A DNA stretch of 7,515 bases. Source: an uncultured Oscillospiraceae bacterium. GTDB lineage: Bacteria > Bacillota > Clostridia > Oscillospirales > Oscillospiraceae. Under the pieces are notes generated by a model, which was not told the DNA's origin, made no database searches, and worked only from the letters and a program-made list of their open reading frames with translations. Position numbers and translations under genes: made by a program. The stretch spans positions 1 to 7,515 of the forward strand of contig CARXAY010000057.1 of the NCBI GenBank assembly GCA_949093475.1, given 5' to 3'. Shown in pieces: positions 1-6,963 of this stretch. Numbering within the stretch: the stretch's first letter is position 1; every line of letters begins with the position of its first letter.

Positions 1-133
1 CCGTGTGATAGAACTGCCGCCAGTCAGTGGCAATCATGTTGGTGGCCACCTGGAACTGAGTGGCGTTTTTGAACTCCCGCATAATCTCCCGACCGGAGTA
101 GCCCGCCTCGGGACCGCAGGGGTCCTCCACATA
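1..133 (-). pseudogene. gudD: Internal fragment of glucarate dehydratase (GudD-like, enolase superfamily) fused behind the hisG start
   Basis: Residues 62-105 of the hisG frame do not resemble HisG. They match my memory of the D-glucarate dehydratase core: YVEDPCG at 62-68, GYSGREIM at 72-79, and ATNMIATDWRQ at 91-101 followed by a His-Thr. In that family the Glu of EDPCG and the Asn of ATNMIATD are ligands of the catalytic Mg2+. Both are present here (Glu64 and Asn93), 29 residues apart, as expected for this barrel segment. Glucarate dehydratase converts D-glucarate to 5-keto-4-deoxyglucarate in sugar-acid catabolism. The N-terminal capping domain, the general-base Lys and the first metal Asp are missing, because the sequence upstream is hisG. 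The fragment runs off the window, so its C-terminal half cannot be seen. Family assignment comes from recalled motifs, not a search. Confidence 0.72.
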
Positions 134-316
134 GGTGATCACATCGGGGGCTTTCGCCAAAACGGCGTCTAAAGGGTAATTTGGGATGGAGTGAACAAGG
201 CGGCGGCCCGGCTCGCGGATGGGGGTGCAGTCAAGGCCCATGCGCTCAAAAAGCTGCGCTGATTTCTCCTGCAAGCGTCCTTTTGTCAAGGCGATCTTCA
301 GCCGTTTCGGGGTCAT
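1..316 (-). CDS. hisG: HisG-start ORF, ATP phosphoribosyltransferase N-terminus joined in frame to a glucarate dehydratase segment (3' end outside window)
   Basis: The frame opens with ATG at 316-314 and stays open for 105 codons to the window edge. Residues 1-64 read as the N-terminus of short-form HisG, the catalytic subunit that joins ATP to PRPP in the first step of histidine synthesis. Seen in order are KIALTKGRL (7-15), the GRRL segment (37-40) and AVLAKAPDVITYVE (51-64). HisG should then continue with a G-x-x-D-I-G-V-V-G-K-D type segment, but it does not. From about residue 62 the sequence follows glucarate dehydratase instead. The start is secure: ATG overlaps the hisZ stop as ATGA, and a strong AGGAGGG lies 7 nt upstream. 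HisZ next door fits a short-form HisG. As it stands the product would lack most of HisG, so it is either a broken gene or an assembly chimera. The HisG identity of the first 64 residues is fairly sure; the nature of the fusion is open. Confidence 0.8.
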   Translation of the reverse strand, partial: MTPKRLKIALTKGRLQEKSAQLFERMGLDCTPIREPGRRLVHSIPNYPLDAVLAKAPDVITYVEDPCGPEAGYSGREIMREFKNATQFQVATNMIATDWRQFYHT

Positions 317-1482
317 AGCGCTTCCCTCCTCTCCCCTGCGCCGTCAAGAAGCAAAAGAGTCAGGATCCCCTTACTCCGGGCCAATGCGCGGCTCTCCTCC
401 GGAGTGGCGCAGGGGGAAAGCTGGGCAGTACCGGGCGGGGCGGCGTCCAGCGCCGCCAAGGCGGCGGACAGGGACGCCGGGTCGTAATGGATCAGGAGGT
501 TAGGCCGGATCGGCTCTGCGGGAGGCAGACAGCCCGCCACCGCATCAACATCCACGGCAAAGCCAGTGGCGGGTGTATCCGGGCCAAATGCGACCAAAAG
601 GCCGTCATACCGCCCGCCGGAAAGGACTTCTCCCGCCGCGCCCATGGCATAGCCGCGGAAAATCACGCCGGTATAATAGTCGATCTGGTGAACCAGTCCC
701 AAATCGAATCGAAAATCCCCACCGTACCCGGCGGCCTCCAAGGAGGAGTGGAGAGTGCGAAGATAATCGATCGCACCGGAGTTGGGGAAAAGCCGTTCCG
801 CTTCATCCAAGACCTCTGCCCCGCCGAATAAGTAAGGCAAACGATCCAAAGCCCGCCCGGGGACGGTTGCGCGGTAGGGAGACAGAAGATCCGCCAGCGC
901 GGCAAAGTTCTTGCCTTCAATGAGGCTGCGAATGGTCTCCGTATCCTTCTGAGGGAGCTGCAATGCCTGCGCCAGATCCCGGAAAAAGCCCACGTGGCCG
1001 ATCTCTATGTGAAAATCCTTGAGCCCGGCGGCACGCAGACTGTCGGCCGCCAGAGCCAGAACCTCCACATCGGCGCGCAGGCCCTGCGCACCCAAAAGCT
1101 CTATCCCGCACTGGGCGATCTCACTGCGCCCACCGCGATGCTCCTGATCGGAGCGGAACACCGTCTGATCGTAATAGAGCCGCTGTGGGCCGGACAGATG
1201 CTTGAGTTTGGAGGCGGCGACGCGGGCAATAGGGGTGGTGCAATCCGGGCGCATGACCATGATCCTGCCGCCCCGGTCAATGATCTTCAAAAGCTGCTCC
1301 TGCGGCATCGGATTGCCCGAGGCCAGAAAGAGGTCATAAAATTCTACTTCAGGTGTACTGACCTCGCCAAACCCCCGGCGTTGAAATAACCCCAGCAGAC
1401 GCTTTTGGACATACCGCCGTTCCCGGCACTCGCCAAACAGTCGGTCACGTGTGCCTTCCGGCGTTGGGATCACGGTTGACAT
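313..1482 (-). CDS. hisZ: ATP phosphoribosyltransferase regulatory subunit HisZ
   Basis: This 389-residue protein is a class II aminoacyl-tRNA synthetase-like paralog of histidyl-tRNA synthetase. It has no charging role; in known systems HisZ binds short-form HisG, is needed for its activity and carries histidine feedback control in the cytoplasm. Visible blocks are the N-terminal TPEGTRD (7-13), RPDCTTPIARVAA (78-90), the motif-2 region RLYYDQTVFRSDQEHRGGR (101-119), IDYYTGVIF (267-275) and LSGGRYDGLL (287-296). In true HisRS the IDYYTG region is preceded by Arg-Gly (LVRGLDYYTG). Here the pair is His265-Gln266, which argues for HisZ over HisS. After residue 325 only about 64 weakly conserved residues remain, in place of a full anticodon-binding domain. 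The ATG at 1482 is supported by a GAGGTGAG site 3-5 nt upstream and a promoter just beyond. The stop overlaps the hisG start by four bases. Family assignment is firm. Confidence 0.95.
   Translation of the reverse strand: MSTVIPTPEGTRDRLFGECRERRYVQKRLLGLFQRRGFGEVSTPEVEFYDLFLASGNPMPQEQLLKIIDRGGRIMVMRPDCTTPIARVAASKLKHLSGPQRLYYDQTVFRSDQEHRGGRSEIAQCGIELLGAQGLRADVEVLALAADSLRAAGLKDFHIEIGHVGFFRDLAQALQLPQKDTETIRSLIEGKNFAALADLLSPYRATVPGRALDRLPYLFGGAEVLDEAERLFPNSGAIDYLRTLHSSLEAAGYGGDFRFDLGLVHQIDYYTGVIFRGYAMGAAGEVLSGGRYDGLLVAFGPDTPATGFAVDVDAVAGCLPPAEPIRPNLLIHYDPASLSAALAALDAAPPGTAQLSPCATPEESRALARSKGILTLLLLDGAGERREAL
324..330 (-). promoter_or_regulatory. Strong Shine-Dalgarno site for hisG inside the end of hisZ
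   Basis: The minus strand reads AGGAGGG, 7 nt before the hisG ATG. It sits inside the last codons of hisZ (the Glu-Arg-Arg-Glu part of its C-terminus). Together with the ATGA stop-start overlap at 316-313 it points to translational coupling of hisZ and hisG, which suits two subunits of one complex. Confidence 0.85.
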
Positions 1483-1485
1483 AGT

Positions 1486-1493
1486 CTCACCTC
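1486..1493 (-). promoter_or_regulatory. Shine-Dalgarno site of hisZ
   Basis: The minus strand reads GAGGTGAG a few nucleotides before the hisZ ATG at 1482. This fits the chosen start. The predicted leader from the promoter above is only about 20 nt, so there is no room for a T-box or other long leader. Confidence 0.75.
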
Positions 1494-1498
1494 ACAAT

Positions 1499-1540
1499 GT
1501 TGACTTTTGTATGTTACCACGTTATCACAATAAAGTCAAC
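1499..1540. repeat. Perfect 9-bp inverted repeat flanking the hisZ promoter (candidate operator)
   Basis: GTTGACTTT at 1499-1507 and its exact complement AAAGTCAAC at 1532-1540 are separated by 24 nt. On the minus strand one arm contains the -35 box and the other falls on the expected transcription start. The arm centres are about 33 bp apart, close to three helical turns. A repressor dimer or tetramer bound to both arms would block RNA polymerase. No long T-run follows, so it does not look like an intrinsic terminator of polC. The binding protein is unknown. Confidence 0.45.
1511..1539 (-). promoter_or_regulatory. Sigma-A-type promoter of hisZ-hisG
   Basis: On the minus strand TTGACT (1539-1534, 5 of 6 to the -35 consensus) is followed after exactly 17 bp by TAACAT (1516-1511, 4 of 6 to the -10 consensus). 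Transcription would start near 1504, about 22 nt before the hisZ ATG. It lies in the only real intergenic gap of the window, and it separates the his genes from the rseP-ispG-polC unit. The call rests on box matches and spacing only; no start site has been mapped. Confidence 0.65.
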
Positions 1541-1554
1541 AGGAGATTCTGTAA

Positions 1555-4500
1555 TTAAAACAGGGTAAGTTGACTGGTTTCTGGCATACCAGCCAAAGCT
1601 CCGGCTGCTTTCAACCCTTCGATATGGGCTTTTGACACCTTGGGACAGGCGGTGAGCAGTTCCCCGATTGAAATGAAGGATCTCCCCTGCCGTTGGTCGA
1701 TGATGGACTGTGCTGCCGACTCTCCCAGTCCGGGGACAGAGGTAAACGGCGGCAAAAGCGTCCCCTTCTCCTCGTCCATCAGAAAACGTACGGCCTCGGA
1801 ATGATAGAGGTCGATAGCTTCAAAGCGGAAGCCGCGCAAATAGAACTCGTAGCAGACCTCCAGCGTGACAAGCATATCCTGTTCCACAGCGGAAGCATCC
1901 TTATCTTTGTCAACGATCTCATGGATCTTGCCCTTGACCACGTCCATGCCCTGACACATCACCGTGGCGTCAAAAGCCTTGGCGCGGATGGTAAAGTAGG
2001 CGGCGTAGAAGGCCAGCGGCCGGTGAACCTTAAACCATGCGATACGGAAAGCCATCATTACATAGGCCACGGCGTGGGCCTTGGGGAACAGGTAGCCGAT
2101 CTTTGCCAAAGAGTCAATGTACCATTGGGGAACGTCGTGGGCCTTCATATCATCGACCCAGCCGTCCTGAAACCCACCCTTTTTCACCTTGCCCTTACGG
2201 ACTGCCTCCATGATCTTAAAAGAGACTTTGGGATCCATCCCCTGACGCATGAGGTAGATCATGATGTCGTCGCGGCAGCCCACGGTGGAGTCGACGGTGG
2301 CGATCTCGTTGACGATCAGGTCGCGGGCATTACCCAGCCAAACGTCTGTGCCGTGAGAAAAGCCGGAGAGCCGTACCAGTGTATTGAACTGCTTGGGTGA
2401 GGTGTCCTCCAGCATTCCGCGGACAAAGGAAGTGCCGAATTCCGGGATGGCGCAAGCTCCCGTCGGGCCGAGCAATTTGTCGTCCTCATAGCCTAACACC
2501 TTGGAGGAGCAAAAGATGGACATGGTGTCCGGGTCGTCCAGAGGGATCTTTTGGGGATCAACCCCGGTGAGATCCTGAAGCATACGGATCATGGAGGGGT
2601 CATCGTGACCCAGCATATCCAGCTTCAAAAGATTCGACTCCATGGAGTGGTATTCAAAATGGGTGGTAATGATATCGGAGCTTTCGTCGTCGGCGGGGTG
2701 CTGAACAGGACAAAAATCGTAGATCTCCTTGTCCTGAGGAATGACCACCATGCCGCCGGGATGCTGGCCGGTGGTTCGTTTCACGCCGGTACAGCCGGTG
2801 GCAAGACGGTTTTCCTCTGCACGGGTGGCGGTCAGGTGACGTTTCTCCAGATATTTTTTGACATATCCAAATGCAGTTTTCAATGCCACCGTGCCGATCG
2901 TACCTGCCCGGAACACATGGGACGAGCCAAACAGCTCGAAGGTATAGCGGTGGGCGCTGGACTGGTACTCTCCGGAGAAGTTCAGGTCAATATCGGGAAC
3001 TTTATCCCCGCCGAAGCCCAAGAAGGTCTCGAAGGGGATGTTGAACCCATCCTTTTCATAGGGCGTGCCGCAGACCGGGCAGACTGCGTCCGGCATATCC
3101 GCGCCGCAGTCGAAGCCGTTCTCTCGGCCATAGTCAAAGTCAGCGTGCTTACAGTTGGGGCAGCGGTAATGGGCGGGCAGAGAGTTGACCTCGGTAATGC
3201 CGGAGAGAAAGGCCACAATGGAAGAGCCCACCGAACCACGAGAGCCGACCAGATAGCCGTGCTCCAGAGAATCCTGAACCAGCTTTTGGGCGGACATATA
3301 GATCACGTCATAGTGGCAGCGCAAAATATCCCCAAGCTCTGCATTGATGCGTTCCATGACGATCTCTGGCGGTTCTTCCCCGTACAGCTCATGGGCCTTG
3401 TTCCACACAAGGTCGCTCAAGATTTGAGCAGAGTTCTCAATGGTGGGTGGGAACAGCCCGGAAGGGAGCGGACACAGCTCGTCACACCAGTCTGCAATTA
3501 GATTAGTGTTGGTGACCACCACTTCTCTGGCCTTATCCTCGCCCAAATATGCGAATTCCTCCAGCATCTCATCTGTGGTGCGGAGGTAAAGGGAATTGGG
3601 AGCGTCCGCATCGTCAAAGCCCTTGGAATCCAAAAGAATATGACGGTATATCTCCTCCTGAGGGTCAAGAAAATGTACATCGCCGGTGGCGCATACCGGC
3701 TTGTGAAGGATCTCTCCCAACTCTACTACCTTGCGGTTAAAGTCGCGGAGATCCTCATCGTTCTGTGCGGCTTGGCGGCCGTCTCGTCCGGGACGGGTCA
3801 TAAAGGCGTTGTTGGAAATGGGCTGGATCTCTAAATAGTCATACCACTTTGCCAGCCGCTCCAGCTCCTCCTGAGGTTTATTCTCCACAATGGCGCGGAA
3901 CAACTCCCCCGCTTCACAGGCGGAGCCGATGATCAGCCCTTCTCGATTCTCGTTGATGAGGCTTTTGGGCATGACGGGTACGCGGCTGTAATGCTCCAAA
4001 TGGGAGAGGGATATGAGCTTGTAGAGGTTACGGAGGCCGGTTTGATTCTTGGCCAAAATGATCAGGTGATAGGGGCTGCGGCGGCCCGCACCGCCTACCT
4101 TTGCCCCTGCCAGTAGCTTGTCGGCGTCCTCTAAAAGCTGCGCTCCTTGGATACGCAGCAGGCGCAGCTCATCCAACAGGATGCCGGCGGCGACGGCGGC
4201 GTCATCATCCGCCCGGTGGTGATTAAAACCACCCAGCCGAAGATGCCCGGCCACAGTGTCCAGCTTGTGGTTGTGCAAGGTGGGATAGAGCCGCCGGGCC
4301 AGAGAGAGGGTATCCACTGTGGTCGGCTCAAAGGGAACTCCCATGCGAAGGGCGGCCTGACGGATAAAGCTAATGTCAAAATCGGCGTTGTGCGCCACCA
4401 AGGGACGGCCTCCGGCAAAATCCAGAAAAGCGCCCACGGCGGCGTCCTGATCCGGCGCACCGATAAGCATATCGTCTGTAATGCCGGTGAGGGAAACGAT

Positions 4501-5904
4501 TTTGGGGCTGAGCGGCCGCTTGGGATCGGCAAAGGTGGAAAACCGCTCCGGCTGGATCATGCCATCCTTGACCAACACCGCACCAATTTCGATAATGGCT
4601 TCCCGCCGCGGATCAAACCCGGTGGTCTCGATGTCAAACACCACATATTCCCCGGTGATAGGGATGTCCGCCTTGCCGTGTACCGCCACAGTGCTGTCCA
4701 CGTCATTGCGGAAATAGGCCTCCACACCATATAGGATCTTGATGTTCTCTTTGGCGGCGGCGTGGTCGGCATCGGGAAAGGAATGAGCAACGCCGTGATC
4801 GGTAATGGCAATGGCCCGATGTCCCCAGCTCAAGGCGCGCTTCACCGCCGTGGCAGTGTCGGTAAGAGCGTCCATAGCGGACATACGGGTGTGGAGGTGC
4901 AGTTCTACACGCTTCTCCCCTTCTGCAACGTCTTTTCGGACGTTTTTTTCGCCGTAGGCGATCCCGGTGGGCTGCAGCACCATGTCATTTTCAAAACGAT
5001 CCATGGTCAGCCGTCCCTGAACCAAAAGATGCTGGCCGATTTTCAGATTTTTGAGGATGGGTTTATATTCCTCCTCCCGCATGAACTGCGTGACGCGGAT
5101 GGAGCTTGTATAGTCGGTGAGGTCAAAACGGATCACCTTGTCCGAACGGTTACGAAGATCCTTGTGGTCGATGGAAAACACGTCGCCTTCCACCAAAACA
5201 GTGCCTAAGTCCAGTGTCAACTCCGAAATGGGAGTGGTGTTCTTTAAGGATACCTTGCCAAACATGACATCACTCTTGCTTTTGCCCTTTTGGGCTTTGG
5301 GGGAGGTGCTGCGGCAGGCTTTCATGGCGGCCAAGCGCTGCCCCTCAGCCTCTCCCAAAAGGGTCGTATGGGCGGCCCTTTGGGGTTTTGACGCGGAAAC
5401 GGAGGTGAACCGCAAACGCACCGGGTGACCGATGGCATTCTGCAACGGCTTCAACGCAGTGTGAATGTGGGTCTCCAAAAGCTCCTGACAGCCGTTCATC
5501 AGGGCCACCGTGAAGGTCTCCCCCTCCAATGACCCGGTAGCCCCGGCCAGCAGGCCGCGGGCGGGGGCGAACACCTTGCCCATCTCCTTGCGGAGCAGTT
5601 CCACCAGCACTGCCGGGTCGCGCTCACCGGACAGCGCGACCTGAGTGTCGGTGGAGATGGTGGGAATAGGCTGAATGATATGCACCGCGCCACCGTAGAT
5701 CACGCCCAGTTCGTTTTCGACCGTTTGACATTCGCTTTGGGACAGCGGCGGATCGGCCTCAATGGTGACTTGAATACTCCCCGCCTGACCGGAAGAAGCG
5801 ATCTGCAGAACATAACAGTCCGCCAGTCTGGCGCACAATTGTGGTACATTGGGTATGTATGCGGAAAATGCAACAAAAAAGGGTATCTTCTTATGTTCGG
5901 ACAC
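1555..5904 (-). CDS. polC: DNA polymerase III alpha subunit, PolC type (Gram-positive replicase)
   Basis: This 1449-residue protein is the main replicative polymerase of low-G+C Gram-positives, and its length is typical. After a poorly conserved N-terminal domain come an OB fold (about 227-320) and the first half of the PHP domain (ELHLHTRMSAMDAL 334-347; AITDHG 366-371). The DnaQ-like 3'-5' exonuclease is inserted next, with DIETTG (Asp424, Glu426), HNADFD (Asp510) and HRADDD (His563, Asp568), an intact DEDDh set. The PHP second half follows (about 611-748, with GDVHF at 741-745). The polymerase region has GSRGSVGSS (887-895), a four-cysteine zinc site (Cys915, 918, 942, 945), PDIDLNFSGE (Asp971, Asp973) and LLKLDMLGHDD (Asp1096), giving all three palm carboxylates. 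A helix-hairpin-helix lies near 1388-1405, and QLTLF at the C-terminus fits the beta-clamp motif. The start is GTG, with AAGGAG 8 nt upstream, and lies 12 nt after ispG. No damage is visible. Confidence 0.98.
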   Translation of the reverse strand: MSEHKKIPFFVAFSAYIPNVPQLCARLADCYVLQIASSGQAGSIQVTIEADPPLSQSECQTVENELGVIYGGAVHIIQPIPTISTDTQVALSGERDPAVLVELLRKEMGKVFAPARGLLAGATGSLEGETFTVALMNGCQELLETHIHTALKPLQNAIGHPVRLRFTSVSASKPQRAAHTTLLGEAEGQRLAAMKACRSTSPKAQKGKSKSDVMFGKVSLKNTTPISELTLDLGTVLVEGDVFSIDHKDLRNRSDKVIRFDLTDYTSSIRVTQFMREEEYKPILKNLKIGQHLLVQGRLTMDRFENDMVLQPTGIAYGEKNVRKDVAEGEKRVELHLHTRMSAMDALTDTATAVKRALSWGHRAIAITDHGVAHSFPDADHAAAKENIKILYGVEAYFRNDVDSTVAVHGKADIPITGEYVVFDIETTGFDPRREAIIEIGAVLVKDGMIQPERFSTFADPKRPLSPKIVSLTGITDDMLIGAPDQDAAVGAFLDFAGGRPLVAHNADFDISFIRQAALRMGVPFEPTTVDTLSLARRLYPTLHNHKLDTVAGHLRLGGFNHHRADDDAAVAAGILLDELRLLRIQGAQLLEDADKLLAGAKVGGAGRRSPYHLIILAKNQTGLRNLYKLISLSHLEHYSRVPVMPKSLINENREGLIIGSACEAGELFRAIVENKPQEELERLAKWYDYLEIQPISNNAFMTRPGRDGRQAAQNDEDLRDFNRKVVELGEILHKPVCATGDVHFLDPQEEIYRHILLDSKGFDDADAPNSLYLRTTDEMLEEFAYLGEDKAREVVVTNTNLIADWCDELCPLPSGLFPPTIENSAQILSDLVWNKAHELYGEEPPEIVMERINAELGDILRCHYDVIYMSAQKLVQDSLEHGYLVGSRGSVGSSIVAFLSGITEVNSLPAHYRCPNCKHADFDYGRENGFDCGADMPDAVCPVCGTPYEKDGFNIPFETFLGFGGDKVPDIDLNFSGEYQSSAHRYTFELFGSSHVFRAGTIGTVALKTAFGYVKKYLEKRHLTATRAEENRLATGCTGVKRTTGQHPGGMVVIPQDKEIYDFCPVQHPADDESSDIITTHFEYHSMESNLLKLDMLGHDDPSMIRMLQDLTGVDPQKIPLDDPDTMSIFCSSKVLGYEDDKLLGPTGACAIPEFGTSFVRGMLEDTSPKQFNTLVRLSGFSHGTDVWLGNARDLIVNEIATVDSTVGCRDDIMIYLMRQGMDPKVSFKIMEAVRKGKVKKGGFQDGWVDDMKAHDVPQWYIDSLAKIGYLFPKAHAVAYVMMAFRIAWFKVHRPLAFYAAYFTIRAKAFDATVMCQGMDVVKGKIHEIVDKDKDASAVEQDMLVTLEVCYEFYLRGFRFEAIDLYHSEAVRFLMDEEKGTLLPPFTSVPGLGESAAQSIIDQRQGRSFISIGELLTACPKVSKAHIEGLKAAGALAGMPETSQLTLF

Positions 5905-5912
5905 GCGTCTCT

Positions 5913-5918
5913 CTCCTT
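5913..5918 (-). promoter_or_regulatory. Shine-Dalgarno site of polC overlapping the ispG stop codon
   Basis: AAGGAG on the minus strand ends 8 nt before the GTG start of polC. Its first two bases are the last two of the ispG TAA stop. This decides the GTG start, because no ATG in this frame nearby has a comparable site. It also suggests that ribosomes finishing ispG re-initiate on polC. Confidence 0.8.
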
Positions 5919-6954
5919 ACAGTGTCTTGATCAGTTCAAACAGCTCGTCTACCAATTGTTCCTGAGGCACTTTTTTGACGATTTCGCCCTTGCGAAACAG
6001 CAGGCCTACGCCATCGCCGCCTGCGATCCCAACATCGGCGGCGGAGGCCTCGCCCGGGCCGTTGACGACGCATCCCATGACAGCCACGGTGATTGGCTTG
6101 GAAATACCTTCTAAACGCTGCTCCACTTCCTTGGCCATCTCAATCAGGTTGACCCGTGTGCGCCCGCAGGTGGGGCAGGAAATCAGCTCCGGGCCATCCT
6201 TGCGAAGACCTGCGGCCTTGAGAATGTCGCGGGCGGTATAAATCTCCTCGACCGGGTCGGCAGTGAGGGTGACCCGGAAGGTGTCGCCGATTCCTTGGGC
6301 CAGCAAGCCGCCGATGCCAATAGCGGACTTCAGCACACCCATTTTCGGCGTTCCCGCCTCGGTGACCCCAAGGTGTAAGGGATAGTCGCTCTGCTGAGAG
6401 AACAGACGGTAGGCAGCCATAGTCACCGGCACTGAGGAGGACTTCATAGAAACGCAGATCTGGTCGAAATCAAACTTTTCCAACAGGCGGATGTGGCCCA
6501 TAGCGCTCTCCACCAGCGCTTGCGCCGTCACACCGCCGTACTTGGCCAGCAAGGGCTTTTCCAGCGAGCCGCCGTTGACTCCGATGCGGATCGGGACGCC
6601 CTTGACGCGGCAGGCGTCCGCTACCATTTTTACCCGGTCTTCCCCGCCGATGTTGCCGGGATTGATGCGCACCTTGTCGCACCCCGCGGCAATGCAGGTC
6701 AGCGCCAGCTTGTAGTCAAAATGGATATCCACCACCAGCGGGAGGTTGATGCGCTCCTTGATGTCGCCGATGGCACGGGCGGCGGCTTCATCCGGTACTG
6801 CCACCCGGACGATCTCACACCCGGCGGCCTCCAGACGGCGGATCTGCTCCACGGTCGCTTCCACGTCGTGGGTCTTAGTATTGGTCATAGACTGGATGGT
6901 CACAGGTGCGCCTCCTCCGACGGGGACACCTCCTACTTTGATCTGTTTGGTCAT
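5917..6954 (-). CDS. ispG: 4-hydroxy-3-methylbut-2-enyl diphosphate synthase IspG (flavodoxin/ferredoxin)
   Basis: IspG turns 2-C-methyl-erythritol 2,4-cyclodiphosphate into HMBPP, the second-last step of the MEP isoprenoid pathway, using a 4Fe-4S cluster and external electrons in the cytoplasm. With the ATG at 6954 the protein has 345 residues, typical of the bacterial two-domain form. The TIM-barrel part carries VTIQSMTNTKTHD (18-30), VVDIHFDY (74-81), KVRINPGNIG (94-103) and GVNGGSLE (125-132). The cluster domain shows SCPTCGRT (Cys260, Cys263) and MGCVVNGPGE (Cys295, Glu302), the full ligand set. The frame is open to a TTG at 6969, but that would overlap rseP and has no ribosome site. The ATG has GGTGA 4 nt upstream, overlapping the rseP stop. 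The gene sits between rseP and polC, usual in Clostridia, where dxr of the same pathway is often just upstream. Confidence 0.97.
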   Translation of the reverse strand: MTKQIKVGGVPVGGGAPVTIQSMTNTKTHDVEATVEQIRRLEAAGCEIVRVAVPDEAAARAIGDIKERINLPLVVDIHFDYKLALTCIAAGCDKVRINPGNIGGEDRVKMVADACRVKGVPIRIGVNGGSLEKPLLAKYGGVTAQALVESAMGHIRLLEKFDFDQICVSMKSSSVPVTMAAYRLFSQQSDYPLHLGVTEAGTPKMGVLKSAIGIGGLLAQGIGDTFRVTLTADPVEEIYTARDILKAAGLRKDGPELISCPTCGRTRVNLIEMAKEVEQRLEGISKPITVAVMGCVVNGPGEASAADVGIAGGDGVGLLFRKGEIVKKVPQEQLVDELFELIKTL

Positions 6955-6958
6955 AGCT

Positions 6959-6963
6959 TCACC
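6959..6963 (-). promoter_or_regulatory. Shine-Dalgarno site of ispG overlapping the rseP stop codon
   Basis: GGTGA on the minus strand includes the TGA stop of rseP and lies 4 nt before the ispG ATG at 6954. It is weaker and closer than the polC and hisG sites, but it is the only candidate and supports the ATG over the upstream TTG. Confidence 0.6.

Noticed and set aside
219..503. Plus-strand frame of 94 codons over the hisZ/hisG overlap
   Set aside because: It is Arg/Pro/Gly-rich shadow sequence of the two his genes, with no family features.
1499..1540. Intrinsic terminator for polC
   Set aside because: The stem is A+T-rich, the loop is 24 nt and no T-run follows on the minus strand. Its overlap with the promoter boxes makes an operator more plausible.
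1539..1552. Imperfect dyad ACAGGA-GA-TTCTGT between polC and the hisZ promoter
   Set aside because: It is short with one mismatch and a two-base gap, within what chance gives. It was not counted as a site.
1693..2400. Open frame of 235 codons on the plus strand
   Set aside because: It is antisense to the conserved C-terminal part of polC, with no family resemblance and no upstream promoter or ribosome site that I could see.
2551..3501. Open frame of 316 codons on the plus strand
   Set aside because: It lies wholly inside polC on the opposite strand, has no recognisable domain, and the polC frame carries complete catalytic motifs. It is a by-product of G+C-rich codon use.
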